DNA from: Diplonema japonicum
Lineage: Eukaryota > Euglenozoa > Diplonemea > Diplonemida > Diplonemidae
Length of the DNA: 64,000 nucleotides
Direction: 5' to 3'
Assembly: GCA_964019335.1 (NCBI GenBank)
Contig: OZ025672.1
Coordinates: 372,001 to 436,000, forward strand
Below are positions 39,738-48,166 of this stretch, piece by piece. Made by a program: the position numbers and the translations under genes. Position 1 is the stretch's first letter, and each line of letters starts with the position of its first letter. The notes under the pieces are model-generated. The model had not been told where the DNA came from. It saw only the letters and a list, made by a program, of their open reading frames with translations, and searched no databases.

Positions 39738-39878
39738 TCACGACTTCTGGTAGGTGACAGTGTAGCCCGAGTTCTGAGCGGGAAGGTAAAGGTTACCAGG
39801 GAGGACGTTGTACGCCTGGTTGCCGGGAAGAGCGAAGGTGTACCCAGCACCGCCTTGGGGAGCCTGACCAGCCGGCAT
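39738..39878 (-). CDS. Tiny array protein, type A (copy A6)
   Basis: Identical type A protein; the only type A copy with a TGA stop. Confidence 0.85.
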   Translation of the reverse strand: MPAGQAPQGGAGYTFALPGNQAYNVLPGNLYLPAQNSGYTVTYQKS

Positions 39879-39982
39879 ATTAAGAATCGGTTTAGTGTGT
39901 GACTGTTGTAATGTACTCGAATACGTAAAAAGAATAAAAAGAAATGTGGAAAAGTAACTGTGTAGCTTCACTTCCAACCCCA

Positions 39983-40132
39983 TCACGAGTTGTTCGAGTA
40001 GATAATGGAGTAGCCCTCAGAGTTACCAGGAAGCTGAAGGTTACCGGGGTTGATCACTACCTTCTGGTTTGCAGGAAGCGTGAAGGCGTAGCCACCAGGA
40101 CGGGGTGCTGCGATACCTTGGCCGACGGGCAT
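39983..40132 (-). CDS. Tiny array protein, type B (copy B5)
   Basis: Identical protein, but the most diverged type B copy at DNA level; every change I checked (for example CAGCTTCCT for the LP codons, TCG for Ser) is synonymous. TGA stop. Confidence 0.85.
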   Translation of the reverse strand: MPVGQGIAAPRPGGYAFTLPANQKVVINPGNLQLPGNSEGYSIIYSNNS

Positions 40133-40251
40133 TTTATTCGTGTTTTGTGTTGTGTAAATCCTTTGAAACACGGTAACGGAAAGAAATATAGTGTAAAACA
40201 GAAATAAATAAAGTGTAAAACTAATGTGTGAAGACATAGAACTGTCGCAGC

Positions 40252-40392
40252 TTACGACTTCTGGTAGGTGACAGTGTAGCCCGAGTTCTGAGCGGGAAGG
40301 TAAAGGTTACCAGGGAGGACGTTGTACGCCTGGTTGCCGGGAAGGGCGAAGGTGTACCCAGCACCGCCTTGAGGAGCCTGACCAGCCGGCAT
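40252..40392 (-). CDS. Tiny array protein, type A (copy A7)
   Basis: Identical type A protein; TAA stop. Confidence 0.85.
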   Translation of the reverse strand: MPAGQAPQGGAGYTFALPGNQAYNVLPGNLYLPAQNSGYTVTYQKS

Positions 40393-40497
40393 ATTTTTAA
40401 GTTTAGGTTTTGTGTCTGAAGTAATATAATTACAACCCAAGTAAAAGAAAGACGAAGTAAATAATAAGTGTAAAGGTCAAGCGCTCTGTGCATCACC

Positions 40498-40647
40498 CTA
40501 CGAGTTGTTGGAGTAAATAATGGAGTAGCCCTCAGAGTTACCAGGCAACTGAAGGTTACCGGGGTTGATCACAACCTTCTGGTTTGCAGGAAGCGTGAAG
40601 GCGTAGCCACCAGGACGGGGTGCTGCGATACCTTGGCCGACGGGCAT
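40498..40647 (-). CDS. Tiny array protein, type B (copy B6)
   Basis: Identical type B protein; TAG stop. First of four consecutive type B genes. Confidence 0.85.
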   Translation of the reverse strand: MPVGQGIAAPRPGGYAFTLPANQKVVINPGNLQLPGNSEGYSIIYSNNS

Positions 40648-40760
40648 TATTAGTGTTTTCTTTTTGTGTAAGTTGCTTCTGAAAACATTGCGCAAAGTAC
40701 TCTACTAAAGAAACAAATTCTTGACTTGTTTAAATGTGTAAAGGGAGGTTCGTTTGTGTC

Positions 40761-40910
40761 CTATGAGTTGTTGGAGTAAATAATGGAGTAGCCCTCAGAG
40801 TTACCAGGCAACTGGAGGTTCCCGGGGTTGATCACAACCTTCTGGTTTGCAGGAAGAGTGAAGGCGTAGCCACCAGGACGGGGTGCTGCGATACCTTGGC
40901 CGACGGGCAT
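40761..40910 (-). CDS. Tiny array protein, type B (copy B7)
   Basis: Identical type B protein; TCA-TAG ending. Confidence 0.85.
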   Translation of the reverse strand: MPVGQGIAAPRPGGYAFTLPANQKVVINPGNLQLPGNSEGYSIIYSNNS

Positions 40911-41048
40911 TTTGTGTTTGTTTTCGTGTGTATCTGTTAGGTTTATAGACGAGATAACGGGGGGGAGGGGGGGACTGTAACAATAGTGCCATTTCTCAAG
41001 TGTAAGGTGGAGGACTCCAAGCTGCTTGTGTGTGTCTCGCATTCATGC

Positions 41049-41198
41049 CTACGAGTTGTTGGAGTAAATAATGGAGTAGCCCTCAGAGTTACCAGGCAAC
41101 TGAAGGTTACCGGGGTTGATCACAACCTTCTGGTTTGCAGGAAGCGTGAAGGCGTAGCCACCAGGACGGGGTGCTGCGATACCTTGGCCGACGGGCAT
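41049..41198 (-). CDS. Tiny array protein, type B (copy B8)
   Basis: Identical type B protein; TAG stop. Its flanks resemble those of B9, suggesting a local unit duplication. Confidence 0.85.
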   Translation of the reverse strand: MPVGQGIAAPRPGGYAFTLPANQKVVINPGNLQLPGNSEGYSIIYSNNS

Positions 41199-41314
41199 TT
41201 TTTTTATGTGTATATCTTTTAAACTAATGAACGAGAAATAGAGGGGAAATAACTAACAGTGCCATTTTTCAAGTGTGAGGTGGAGGGCAACCGAGCTGCT
41301 TGTGTGCTCACATT

Positions 41315-41464
41315 CTACGAGTTGTTGGAGTAGATAATGGAGTAGCCCTCAGAGTTACCAGGCAACTGGAGGTTACCGGGGTTGATCACAACTTTCTGGT
41401 TTGCAGGAAGCGTGAAGGCGTAGCCACCAGGACGGGGTGCTGCGATACCTTGGCCGACGGGCAT
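41315..41464 (-). CDS. Tiny array protein, type B (copy B9)
   Basis: Identical type B protein; TAG stop. Upstream leader almost matches that of B1. Confidence 0.85.
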   Translation of the reverse strand: MPVGQGIAAPRPGGYAFTLPANQKVVINPGNLQLPGNSEGYSIIYSNNS

Positions 41465-41598
41465 TTTCTTCTTTGTTTAAGTTTGTGTTTTGTGTTGTGT
41501 AAATCCTTTTGAAACAAGTTACGTCCAGAGACATTGCATGTAAAACAGAAAGAAAAAAAGTGTAAAACTAATGTGTGAAGATATAGGACTGCCGCATT

Positions 41599-41739
41599 TT
41601 ACGACTTCTGGTAGGTGACAGTGTAGCCCGAGTTCTGAGCGGGAAGGTAAAGGTTACCAGGGAGGACGTTGTACGCCTGGTTGCCGGGAAGAGCGAAGGT
41701 GTACCCAGCACCGCCTTGGGGAGCCTGACCAGCCGGCAT
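41599..41739 (-). CDS. Tiny array protein, type A (copy A8)
   Basis: Identical type A protein; TAA stop. Downstream flank matches that of A3 and A5. Confidence 0.85.
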   Translation of the reverse strand: MPAGQAPQGGAGYTFALPGNQAYNVLPGNLYLPAQNSGYTVTYQKS

Positions 41740-41864
41740 ATTAAGTTTTTGTTTTGTGTATCTGTTGTGGTGTTAGCCCGAGATCGGGACTCGAGTGTGA
41801 AGGTCGGAAACAAACCATTGGGAACTAGTAATAATGTGTAAAGCAATGCGGAAAACAATCAAAC

Positions 41865-42005
41865 CTACGACTTCTGGTAGGTGACAGTGTAGCCCGAGTT
41901 CTGAGCAGGAAGGTAAAGGTTACCAGGGAGGACGTTGTACGCCTGGTTGCCGGGAAGGGCGAAGGTGTACCCAGCACCGCCTTGGGGAGCCTGACCAGCC
42001 GGCAT
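41865..42005 (-). CDS. Tiny array protein, type A (copy A9)
   Basis: Identical type A protein; TAG stop. Confidence 0.85.
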   Translation of the reverse strand: MPAGQAPQGGAGYTFALPGNQAYNVLPGNLYLPAQNSGYTVTYQKS

Positions 42006-42135
42006 ATTTGAAGTTTTTTTTTTTTTTTTTTGGTTTTTGTGTTGTGACTGTTGCACTGTACAATACATTAAAACAGAATTCAAGAAATAAATTACTGTGG
42101 AATAGTATAACTGTGTAGCTTCACTGCCAACCCCA

Positions 42136-42285
42136 TCACGAGTTGTTGGAGTAAATAATGGAGTAGCCCTCAGAGTTACCAGGCAACTGAAGGTTACCGG
42201 GGTTGATCACAACCTTCTGGTTTGCAGGAAGCGTGAAGGCGTAGCCACCAGGACGGGGTGCTGCGATACCTTGGCCGACGGGCAT
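42136..42285 (-). CDS. Tiny array protein, type B (copy B10)
   Basis: Identical type B protein; TGA stop. The third wide gap lies on its upstream side. Confidence 0.85.
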   Translation of the reverse strand: MPVGQGIAAPRPGGYAFTLPANQKVVINPGNLQLPGNSEGYSIIYSNNS

Positions 42286-42383
42286 TTTATTTTCTTTTTT
42301 TTTTGTGTACGAAACGAAAGGTTCTGTTGTGTTGATGTACTACTTGGTGACCACAAAGGCTTCATGGCTAGCGGGACATACAG

Positions 42384-42477
42384 CTCAGTAGACTCATCAG
42401 GTAGTTCTATTGTGTCTCACCAGCAGCCACAAGGGCTGTCTGCAGAACGCATGAAAATAGAAGTATCATCAGGGCTG
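42384..42477. ncRNA. 95-base structured-RNA-like repeat, copy 3
   Basis: One base shorter than copy 1 (AATAGAAGTATC). The flanks can pair: on the minus strand ACAGC precedes the TGATGA and GCTGT follows the CTGA, as a snoRNA terminal stem would. Confidence 0.5.
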
Positions 42478-42511
42478 TGCTAAAACCAAACAAAACTGCG
42501 ACAAACAGCAA

Positions 42512-42606
42512 CTCAGTAGACTCATCAGGTAGTTCTATTGTGTCTCACCAGCAGCCACAAGGGCTGTCTGCAGAACGCATGAAAATAGAAAGTATCATCA
42601 GGGCTG
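42512..42606. ncRNA. 95-base structured-RNA-like repeat, copy 4
   Basis: Full copy 34 bases from copy 3, so the two form a tandem pair in the third wide gap. Identical hairpin core. Confidence 0.5.
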
Positions 42607-42773
42607 CTTGGCGGCAAGAAGATCCCGGGAAATGTTCGACAGCTTGAAGGGAAGTGAGAAAGAAAAAAAGAAAAAGCGGAATAATTATAAATAGTGAACA
42701 CAAGAGGGCGGCCAATCCGGCTTTGCGCACTTGCTTAAATGTGTAAAAAAAAAAAAAGAAAAAAGAAAACAAC

Positions 42774-42914
42774 CTACGACTTCTGGTAGGTGACAGTGTA
42801 GCCCGAGTTCTGAGCGGGAAGGTAAAGGTTACCAGGGAGGACGTTGTACGCCTGGTTGCCGGGAAGGGCGAAGGTGTACCCAGCACCGCCTTGAGGAGCC
42901 TGACCAGCCGGCAT
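42774..42914 (-). CDS. Tiny array protein, type A (copy A10)
   Basis: Identical type A protein; TAG stop. Last gene of the array; poly-A tracts flank it on both sides. Confidence 0.85.
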   Translation of the reverse strand: MPAGQAPQGGAGYTFALPGNQAYNVLPGNLYLPAQNSGYTVTYQKS

Positions 42915-43016
42915 TATTTCTCTTTTTTTTTTTTTTGTAAGTGTAGAACCCTGTATAATTGCAAAAAAAAAGGGGGGGGTAAATATCTTTCCGTCCAAAA
43001 AAAAAAAAAAAAAGTT

Positions 43017-44116
43017 TTAGAAAAGCTTCCGAAGATCTGAGTATGACGAAGCAGAGGGTGGGAGCCGCGGGGGGGGTTCCGAAAGGAAAGACGCAGCAGG
43101 GCCAGGGTCCAGCCAAAGAGATTGCAAGGTACGGTTGTTGTTGAGGTTGTATGTGTTGACCCGCTCGGACCACAGACAGGTCTGAGTAGGTAGAAGAGCA
43201 TCGTGTGCTGTTGGAGCCGCAATAGAAGTAATATGTTCGAGAAAAGATTTCATGGAGTACAAAGCATCGAGGGACCCCACAAGGGCTTGGGGTTCTTGAG
43301 CGGCTTGATGCTTCACCTCTTGGGTACCGGTGGGGAATTTCAATCTTCCAAACAACTTGTTCTTCTTCAGATTACCATCAACATCAACACAATTCCCTTC
43401 CCACAACCACTTGGGCATTGCGGCAGGCAGTACCAACGGGCAGTTACTGTGGAACTCCTCGATGTAAGCCAATTCGTCAGATGTGACGCCTTTATCAGCT
43501 GTTGTCCGTCTGTGCTCTGCGACAATGCTTGCTGTGTCCCAACCAAGAAGCCTTCGAAGTGCGATGACAACACTACCAGTTACATGCCCTCCGTCAAGAC
43601 AGTGGATGTACACAGGGTGGTTTTGTGGGTCTATGATTATTTCCAAAATTTGTGTCACGTCGGCCATCATCAGAACCGGTGCTTCCTACGTTATTATGTT
43701 TATAAAAAAAAAGGGGGAAGGGGGGAAAGGAAACCACACCTTGAACTTCTCGCACGGCACGTGCCGCAACGCCACCTTCTCGAAAAAACAAAACTCTTGC
43801 AAATCCTGCGACGGGACCTCGGGCACCAGGCTTATTACGGTTTTCAAATTGAGCCTTTTCATAAACCGGTAATTGAACAACACGGGATACCCCCCTCTAT
43901 AGACCCCGGTTTCTACTAACGCAAATCGAAGGGGCGGTATCTTTTTTTTTTTTTTTAAACTTGTGAGATGATTCATACCACCATGGGCAGCCCTTGCAAA
44001 GCCCTTCTTCTCGGGAGGCCGGCTACCACTCCCGCTAGCACCGTCACAATGACACTTTGAGTCTCTGGGTCATGGGTGTCCAAGTAATCTCCCTCCGGTT
44101 CGATGGCGTGTAGCAT
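43017..44116 (-). CDS. Siw14-like dual-specificity phosphatase homologue, probably inactive, three exons
   Basis: Complement join(43017..43685, 43740..43940, 43979..44116), 335 residues. Introns are 54 bases (43686-43739, GTGTGG...CGTAG) and 38 bases (43941-43978, GTATGA...AAAAG). Residues 47-175 follow the plant and fungal atypical (PFA/Siw14) phosphatase fold: PPLRFALVETGVYRGGYP, LNLKTVISLVPEVP, RHVPCEKFK, NHPVYIHCLDGGHVTG, ALRRLLGW. The catalytic Cys142 is present, but the essential Arg of HCX5R is Val148, so phosphatase activity is doubtful. Active members hydrolyse inositol pyrophosphates; this one may bind such ligands or be a scaffold. The C-terminal 150 residues are Pro/Ser-rich. Exon 1 is inferred from frame and intron borders. 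Confidence 0.82.
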
Positions 44117-44717
44117 AAGAGGTGAAGCAGGGATGGTGAGCCCCTGGTGTTTTCCTTCCCCTCTTTTATGATGTGCGAAAGAAAAAAGAAATCAAGTATA
44201 AAAAAACTCAAAAATAGAATAATATGGGCGAGGGAAGGAGGTGTAAATAATGGAAAGAAAATGGGGGGGGGGTAATTAAATGAAAGAAAGAAAGAAAAAT
44301 AAAAAATAGATCTCAAAAAAAAATGGTTTATTAACTGCGGTGTGTGTGTGTTGTGCTAGTGTGTTTATTATAGATCAAATATCAAGGAGATACTCACCCC
44401 CCCCTCTCCCGCTCTCCTATTCCTTGAGCTAAGTTCATCTCTTGCAACTTACCCATATCGTAGCCCCCTCACTTTCTTTTTTTTTTTAAAAAGAGTTTTG
44501 TGCCCTTCTGCAGTAAGAGGGGGCAGCAAAAGGAGAAAGACAAGGGGGGAGAAAGGGAGTTAGGAGATTTAAAACTGGTTCAAGTACCAGGAGATTTATT
44601 CAAAAAAAAAAAAAAAAAAAAAAAACTCAAAGTAAAAGACAATCCCACTTGAGGACCCTCTTGAGGTGTGAGTTCCTATCTATTGATGCTCCTATTCTGG
44701 AGCACTGCTTTCGTCAG

Positions 44718-44763
<46 letters not shown>

Positions 44764-45521
44764 ACATTCAAGGGTACCTGCGGTATGTGGCAGGACGCCT
44801 AAAAAAAAAAAAGAAATAATAAAAAGAACATCCCGTCAATTGATTTTTTAAGGCATTTTCCTGTGCAGCACTGGAAGGGATCCTCTCCGGGAATTAAACC
44901 CAACAGGCTTTTTCAAGGGGGAAAGGGTGCACCATAGAAATCCCTAAAGATTTTTTTTTCAAAATTTTCCTAAATTCCCTTAGAGCAAGTTCAGGATTGA
45001 CGAAACGGGTTTTAGAGAAGGGGAGTGGGAAAAAAAAAAAAAAAAAAGAAAAGAAAAAGAGGTCTTACAAACACCCTATCATGGGCATTAAAAACGGAGA
45101 GACGGGGGAAGACGGGAGGTGTGAAAAGAACGTGAAGAAATAAAGCATATTTGCATGCCTCGTTCGGCAGCACAAGGAGTTGACGGTCCACTCGGGTTGA
45201 CAGGGAAGGCCAGCACTCTTGCTTGGGCCTCCGTGCTTCGGCGGCCCAGATACGGCCACACCCACACCTTTCAACGGTAAATTTGGCACATCATGCCCCC
45301 CGTCGCCTCCAAAAAAAAAAAAAAATCTACAAAAAAAAAACTTCTACTGTAAGAAAAAAAAACCCCCCCTCGAAGGCTTTTCATTTCTCTCCCCCCCTTT
45401 TTTTTTCTCCCCGTTCTTTCGTTCTTGAAAGTTCATCTTTCCAGGGGGAGATCTTTTCTTTTATTCGCATTTTACATTTTTTGCTCCCCCCCTCTTTCTT
45501 TTTTTTTCTTCTTTTTTTTTT
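44117..45521. other. Long intergenic region
   Basis: Holds poly-A tracts (about 44602-44624, 44719-44760), the third 40-base element, and A-rich sequence near 45030 and 45310. A 74-codon minus frame at 45065-45289 has a non-repetitive beginning (MPNLPLKGVGVAVSGPPKHG) but no domain and a low-complexity end; it might be an exon of an unrecognised gene. The 17-base string AATCCCACTTGAGGACC (44640) recurs near 59807. Confidence 0.5.
44761..44800 (-). repeat. Dispersed 40-base element, copy 3
   Basis: Differs from the copy at 17721 at two positions. It follows a 42-base poly-A run directly and is followed by another A run; on minus it therefore ends in a long T run. Confidence 0.75.
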
Positions 45522-47162
45522 TCATTCCAAGCCCCCCTTCATTGTCAGCTCCGTTGTTGTAAGGTAAAGCTGGATAAAGCTCGTAACGTTGATAGAAACA
45601 TGGCTGAGCGAGTCTGCGGTGGGGGTCTTTTTGGTAAAGGCAGTGGAGCAAGAGTGACGCGTAGCGGGGTATAGAGGGTTACATTCACGGTCTGCTCGGA
45701 AATGGAAATAATGGATCCACGGTAGCTCGATGGTAATGCCCGACATGGAAGGAAAGGATGTGTCGATGCTAATCAGAATCGATGCCGGGGACAGCATCAA
45801 CGCATGCAAGTGGGAAGCCCCATGGGGCGTGACATAGTGTGTGATGGTTTGCAACATCGCAAACTGGTCCTTGATGGGCATTCTAAAATCGGTCATCTGA
45901 ACATGATCCCCAAGCGACCGAATCTTTGCAAATATCGCCTCTTCGTTAAGAATGTTTCGCGTCCAAGATTTTCGTCGTGTTGCCCACAAAACACGGTTCC
46001 CCCTTGTCTTCACTCCTGGTGTTGGAATACTGTGCTTTTTCACCCAATATTGCCGCCACAACCAGTACAGTTTCTCACATTCATGTTTCACATCTGCTGA
46101 ATCGGTAGCGCTGATGATGACACCGTCGGTCATCCATAAAGGTTGGCAATTTGTCGGAGCGCCTACTATTAGCCTTTTAATGGCCACCACATCGTTGTTT
46201 TCCTCCATGTATATTCCTCCCGGTGCCATCATCTCCATCATTTTCCCGGGTTCGGTTGAAAGACACTTAGCTTTCTGCGATGTGATGCACGAATCCTTTT
46301 GTGATTTCAATTGGTGGACCAAACCTGGTAACGCCTCGGGTTTCATGGCCCACGCGCGGGATCTTGCGGTGGGCTGGAACACGGCGATGTTTTGTTCCTC
46401 ACCTCTTAGGCGAAAGGGCAGCGTGGCGTGGAAAAACGGAAGCAGCACCTCCACGAAAACATGGTACATTGAGTGATAGTCCGTTGGAGTTTGGTAGTAA
46501 CCGATTTCAACAACCTTGTCAGTCTTGTTCACGCTGAGCTTTTTAAGCGTGATATTATCTTCTAAGACTGTATGGCGCTTCCCTTTTAGGGTGCTGTATG
46601 AGCCGGCCCATGAAACGCTCATTTTGCTTGTTTTCGACCATAAATCGCCTTGATAGTACACCGTGTCTTGCAGAACGTGGTATTCCCCTTGCTCCCACGG
46701 TTTTGAGTTCGGGCGTCTGCAAGGGAACTCAGCGCCGTACCTCCTACTGAACCGTTGGTTCTGGAGGATGCCCGCTGCCGCGCACGACGGGTGTTGCTCG
46801 CTCTTCATCAACACGGTTTCGTTCTTCACCAGCTCCTTATACCTCTTCTTAAACACCTTTTCAATCCTCTTCTGGTCACCCTGATCAAACTCCGTGTTAG
46901 CTGTTGTATAATACCACCTGTGTTCCGGCCATTTCTCAGGAACGCCCCTCTCGGCGATTTCGTACTTTGTCAGCGGTTGGATGGACAAGTCTTCCTTGTC
47001 TTCCTTCTTCTCCGCCTCTTTATTCGGCACGTGTTGTGCATCGGCTTTCTTTGCAGATTTCTTCCCCCGCACCTTGTTGCCGTTTTTATCAACCATGCCC
47101 GCCTGTAGGTACAGCAGGATGAGACATGAAAGAACGACGATCGATAGGATGCCTGCTGGCAT
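45522..47162 (-). CDS. GT61-family glycosyltransferase, type II membrane protein
   Basis: 546 residues. A short cytoplasmic start is followed by a membrane anchor (GILSIVVLSCLILLYLQAG, about 4-22), a Lys/Glu-rich stem (to about 65) and a lumenal domain. The domain matches the GT61 (DUF563) family: TPTDYHSMYHVFVEVLLPFF, then KSWTRNILNEEAIFAKI, and the closing signature ITHYVTPHGASHLHALMLSP. These enzymes add xylose, GlcNAc or arabinose to proteins or polysaccharides in the ER or Golgi; the exact sugar cannot be read here. N-glycosylation sequons occur (KNETV, VNKTD). Start chosen so the anchor sits at the N-terminus. Neighbours give no functional hint. Confidence 0.88.
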   Translation of the reverse strand: MPAGILSIVVLSCLILLYLQAGMVDKNGNKVRGKKSAKKADAQHVPNKEAEKKEDKEDLSIQPLTKYEIAERGVPEKWPEHRWYYTTANTEFDQGDQKRIEKVFKKRYKELVKNETVLMKSEQHPSCAAAGILQNQRFSRRYGAEFPCRRPNSKPWEQGEYHVLQDTVYYQGDLWSKTSKMSVSWAGSYSTLKGKRHTVLEDNITLKKLSVNKTDKVVEIGYYQTPTDYHSMYHVFVEVLLPFFHATLPFRLRGEEQNIAVFQPTARSRAWAMKPEALPGLVHQLKSQKDSCITSQKAKCLSTEPGKMMEMMAPGGIYMEENNDVVAIKRLIVGAPTNCQPLWMTDGVIISATDSADVKHECEKLYWLWRQYWVKKHSIPTPGVKTRGNRVLWATRRKSWTRNILNEEAIFAKIRSLGDHVQMTDFRMPIKDQFAMLQTITHYVTPHGASHLHALMLSPASILISIDTSFPSMSGITIELPWIHYFHFRADRECNPLYPATRHSCSTAFTKKTPTADSLSHVSINVTSFIQLYLTTTELTMKGGLE

Positions 47163-47245
47163 GTTGTGGTGTAAGCTGTGAAGATATATTGATGAGCTTT
47201 ACAGAGAGAGAAGATACACAAAACAAAAAGGGGGTAATTTATAAT

Positions 47246-47596
47246 CTAATGCGGGGTGACTCTTACAAACTCTTTTACTTGGCGCCGCGTGTCGTCGTTT
47301 ATGTTGCTGTTCACGATGGCTGCCTTGCGGGACTGGTCGCTGTTCAACCCGAGGACCCCGTCGATGTGGTGGTCCTTCACCGCCGAACCTGATGAAGCTT
47401 CGAATGCTGCCAAGATCTGTTCCGTGTTAAGGCTGCTGACCGAGTCCGCAAGCAAACCCTCGTCTTCCACTAGCGCCTTTGCAATGGCACAGAATTCCTC
47501 ATGGCTCATGCCCTGAAGAACCCTCTTCACATCCACAGCAGGTACTCTCCTTACATCAGCTCCCGCTACCGTGTGCACGGATGCGTCCAACTGCAT
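47246..47596 (-). CDS. Unknown small helical protein
   Basis: 116 residues, unrecognised. Mostly helical by composition (VKRVLQGMSHEEFCAIAKAL, LNTEQILAAFEAS), with two or three helix pairs resembling a small calponin- or death-fold-like bundle, though no specific match is claimed. Mildly acidic, no signal peptide or membrane segment. It lies 83 bases from the GT61 gene in the same direction, normal spacing for this cluster. Non-repetitive composition and a clean frame support a real gene. Confidence 0.6.
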   Translation of the reverse strand: MQLDASVHTVAGADVRRVPAVDVKRVLQGMSHEEFCAIAKALVEDEGLLADSVSSLNTEQILAAFEASSGSAVKDHHIDGVLGLNSDQSRKAAIVNSNINDDTRRQVKEFVRVTPH

Positions 47597-47722
47597 GTCG
47601 CACCCTTTGTGAATGGTCTTTGTTGGGAGGGGTTTTGTGTATAAAAGGGAGAAGAAAGAAAAAAGTTGTGTGGTGGTGGCGCGTGGAAACGCGTCACATT
47701 TGGGTGAAACAAGAAGTCGTTT

Positions 47723-48076
47723 CTAAAACTCTTCAGGAGTCAACGCGAAGGTTCTTGAGCTCAACAGCCGCCCCCTTGTGCGCAGCATTTTAATGTCTTT
47801 TATTTTACCGCTGTTTCGAATGCTTCTACCCTTCCACGGGACCCACGACTCTCGGGGGCCTACCTCATCGCCACCTCTGAAGGACGGGATGGGTTTCGGA
47901 GTGAATTGCGAAATGTCGAAGGTAGACGGTAATGTGTACCCAGGGGGGACGATCGTCGTTTTGGGGCGCACCTTGGCAGGCGGCGGTGACAGCGTGCGGT
48001 GCTTGCCGGGTTTGAACTGCCGGAACGACGAAAAACCGTTCCTGAAGATGAGTTGGGTCTTCCAGTTCCAATCCAT
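47723..48076 (-). CDS. Unknown small basic protein
   Basis: 117 residues, basic, rich in Pro, Arg, Phe and Ser, no family recognised. Short motif-like pieces such as VPPGYTLPSTFDISQFTPKP suggest an extended protein that lies along other structures, as in many flagellar proteins of euglenozoans; this is a guess. The ATG is seven bases after CCCTACAG, a good trans-splice acceptor, which supports the start. Confidence 0.6.
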   Translation of the reverse strand: MDWNWKTQLIFRNGFSSFRQFKPGKHRTLSPPPAKVRPKTTIVPPGYTLPSTFDISQFTPKPIPSFRGGDEVGPRESWVPWKGRSIRNSGKIKDIKMLRTRGRLLSSRTFALTPEEF

Positions 48077-48166
48077 GTCGCCTGTAGGGGTGTGAAAGTT
48101 TGTTTACAATTTAGTTAACCGAACTACTTCCTGCTGTAAAGCAGTGCTCCATTCCGTTCGATGTGC

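Noticed and set aside
36760-42606. CTGATGAG in the 95-base element as a hammerhead ribozyme
   Set aside because: No matching GAAA after a second stem and no cleavage-site context in any copy.
36385-42914. Regularly spaced repeats resembling a CRISPR array
   Set aside because: Units are 141-150-base open frames with synonymous variation, not short palindromic repeats with unique spacers, and the genome is eukaryotic.
45065-45289. 74-codon minus frame with a non-repetitive start
   Set aside because: No domain, no supporting exon found upstream, ends in hydrophobic low-complexity sequence.
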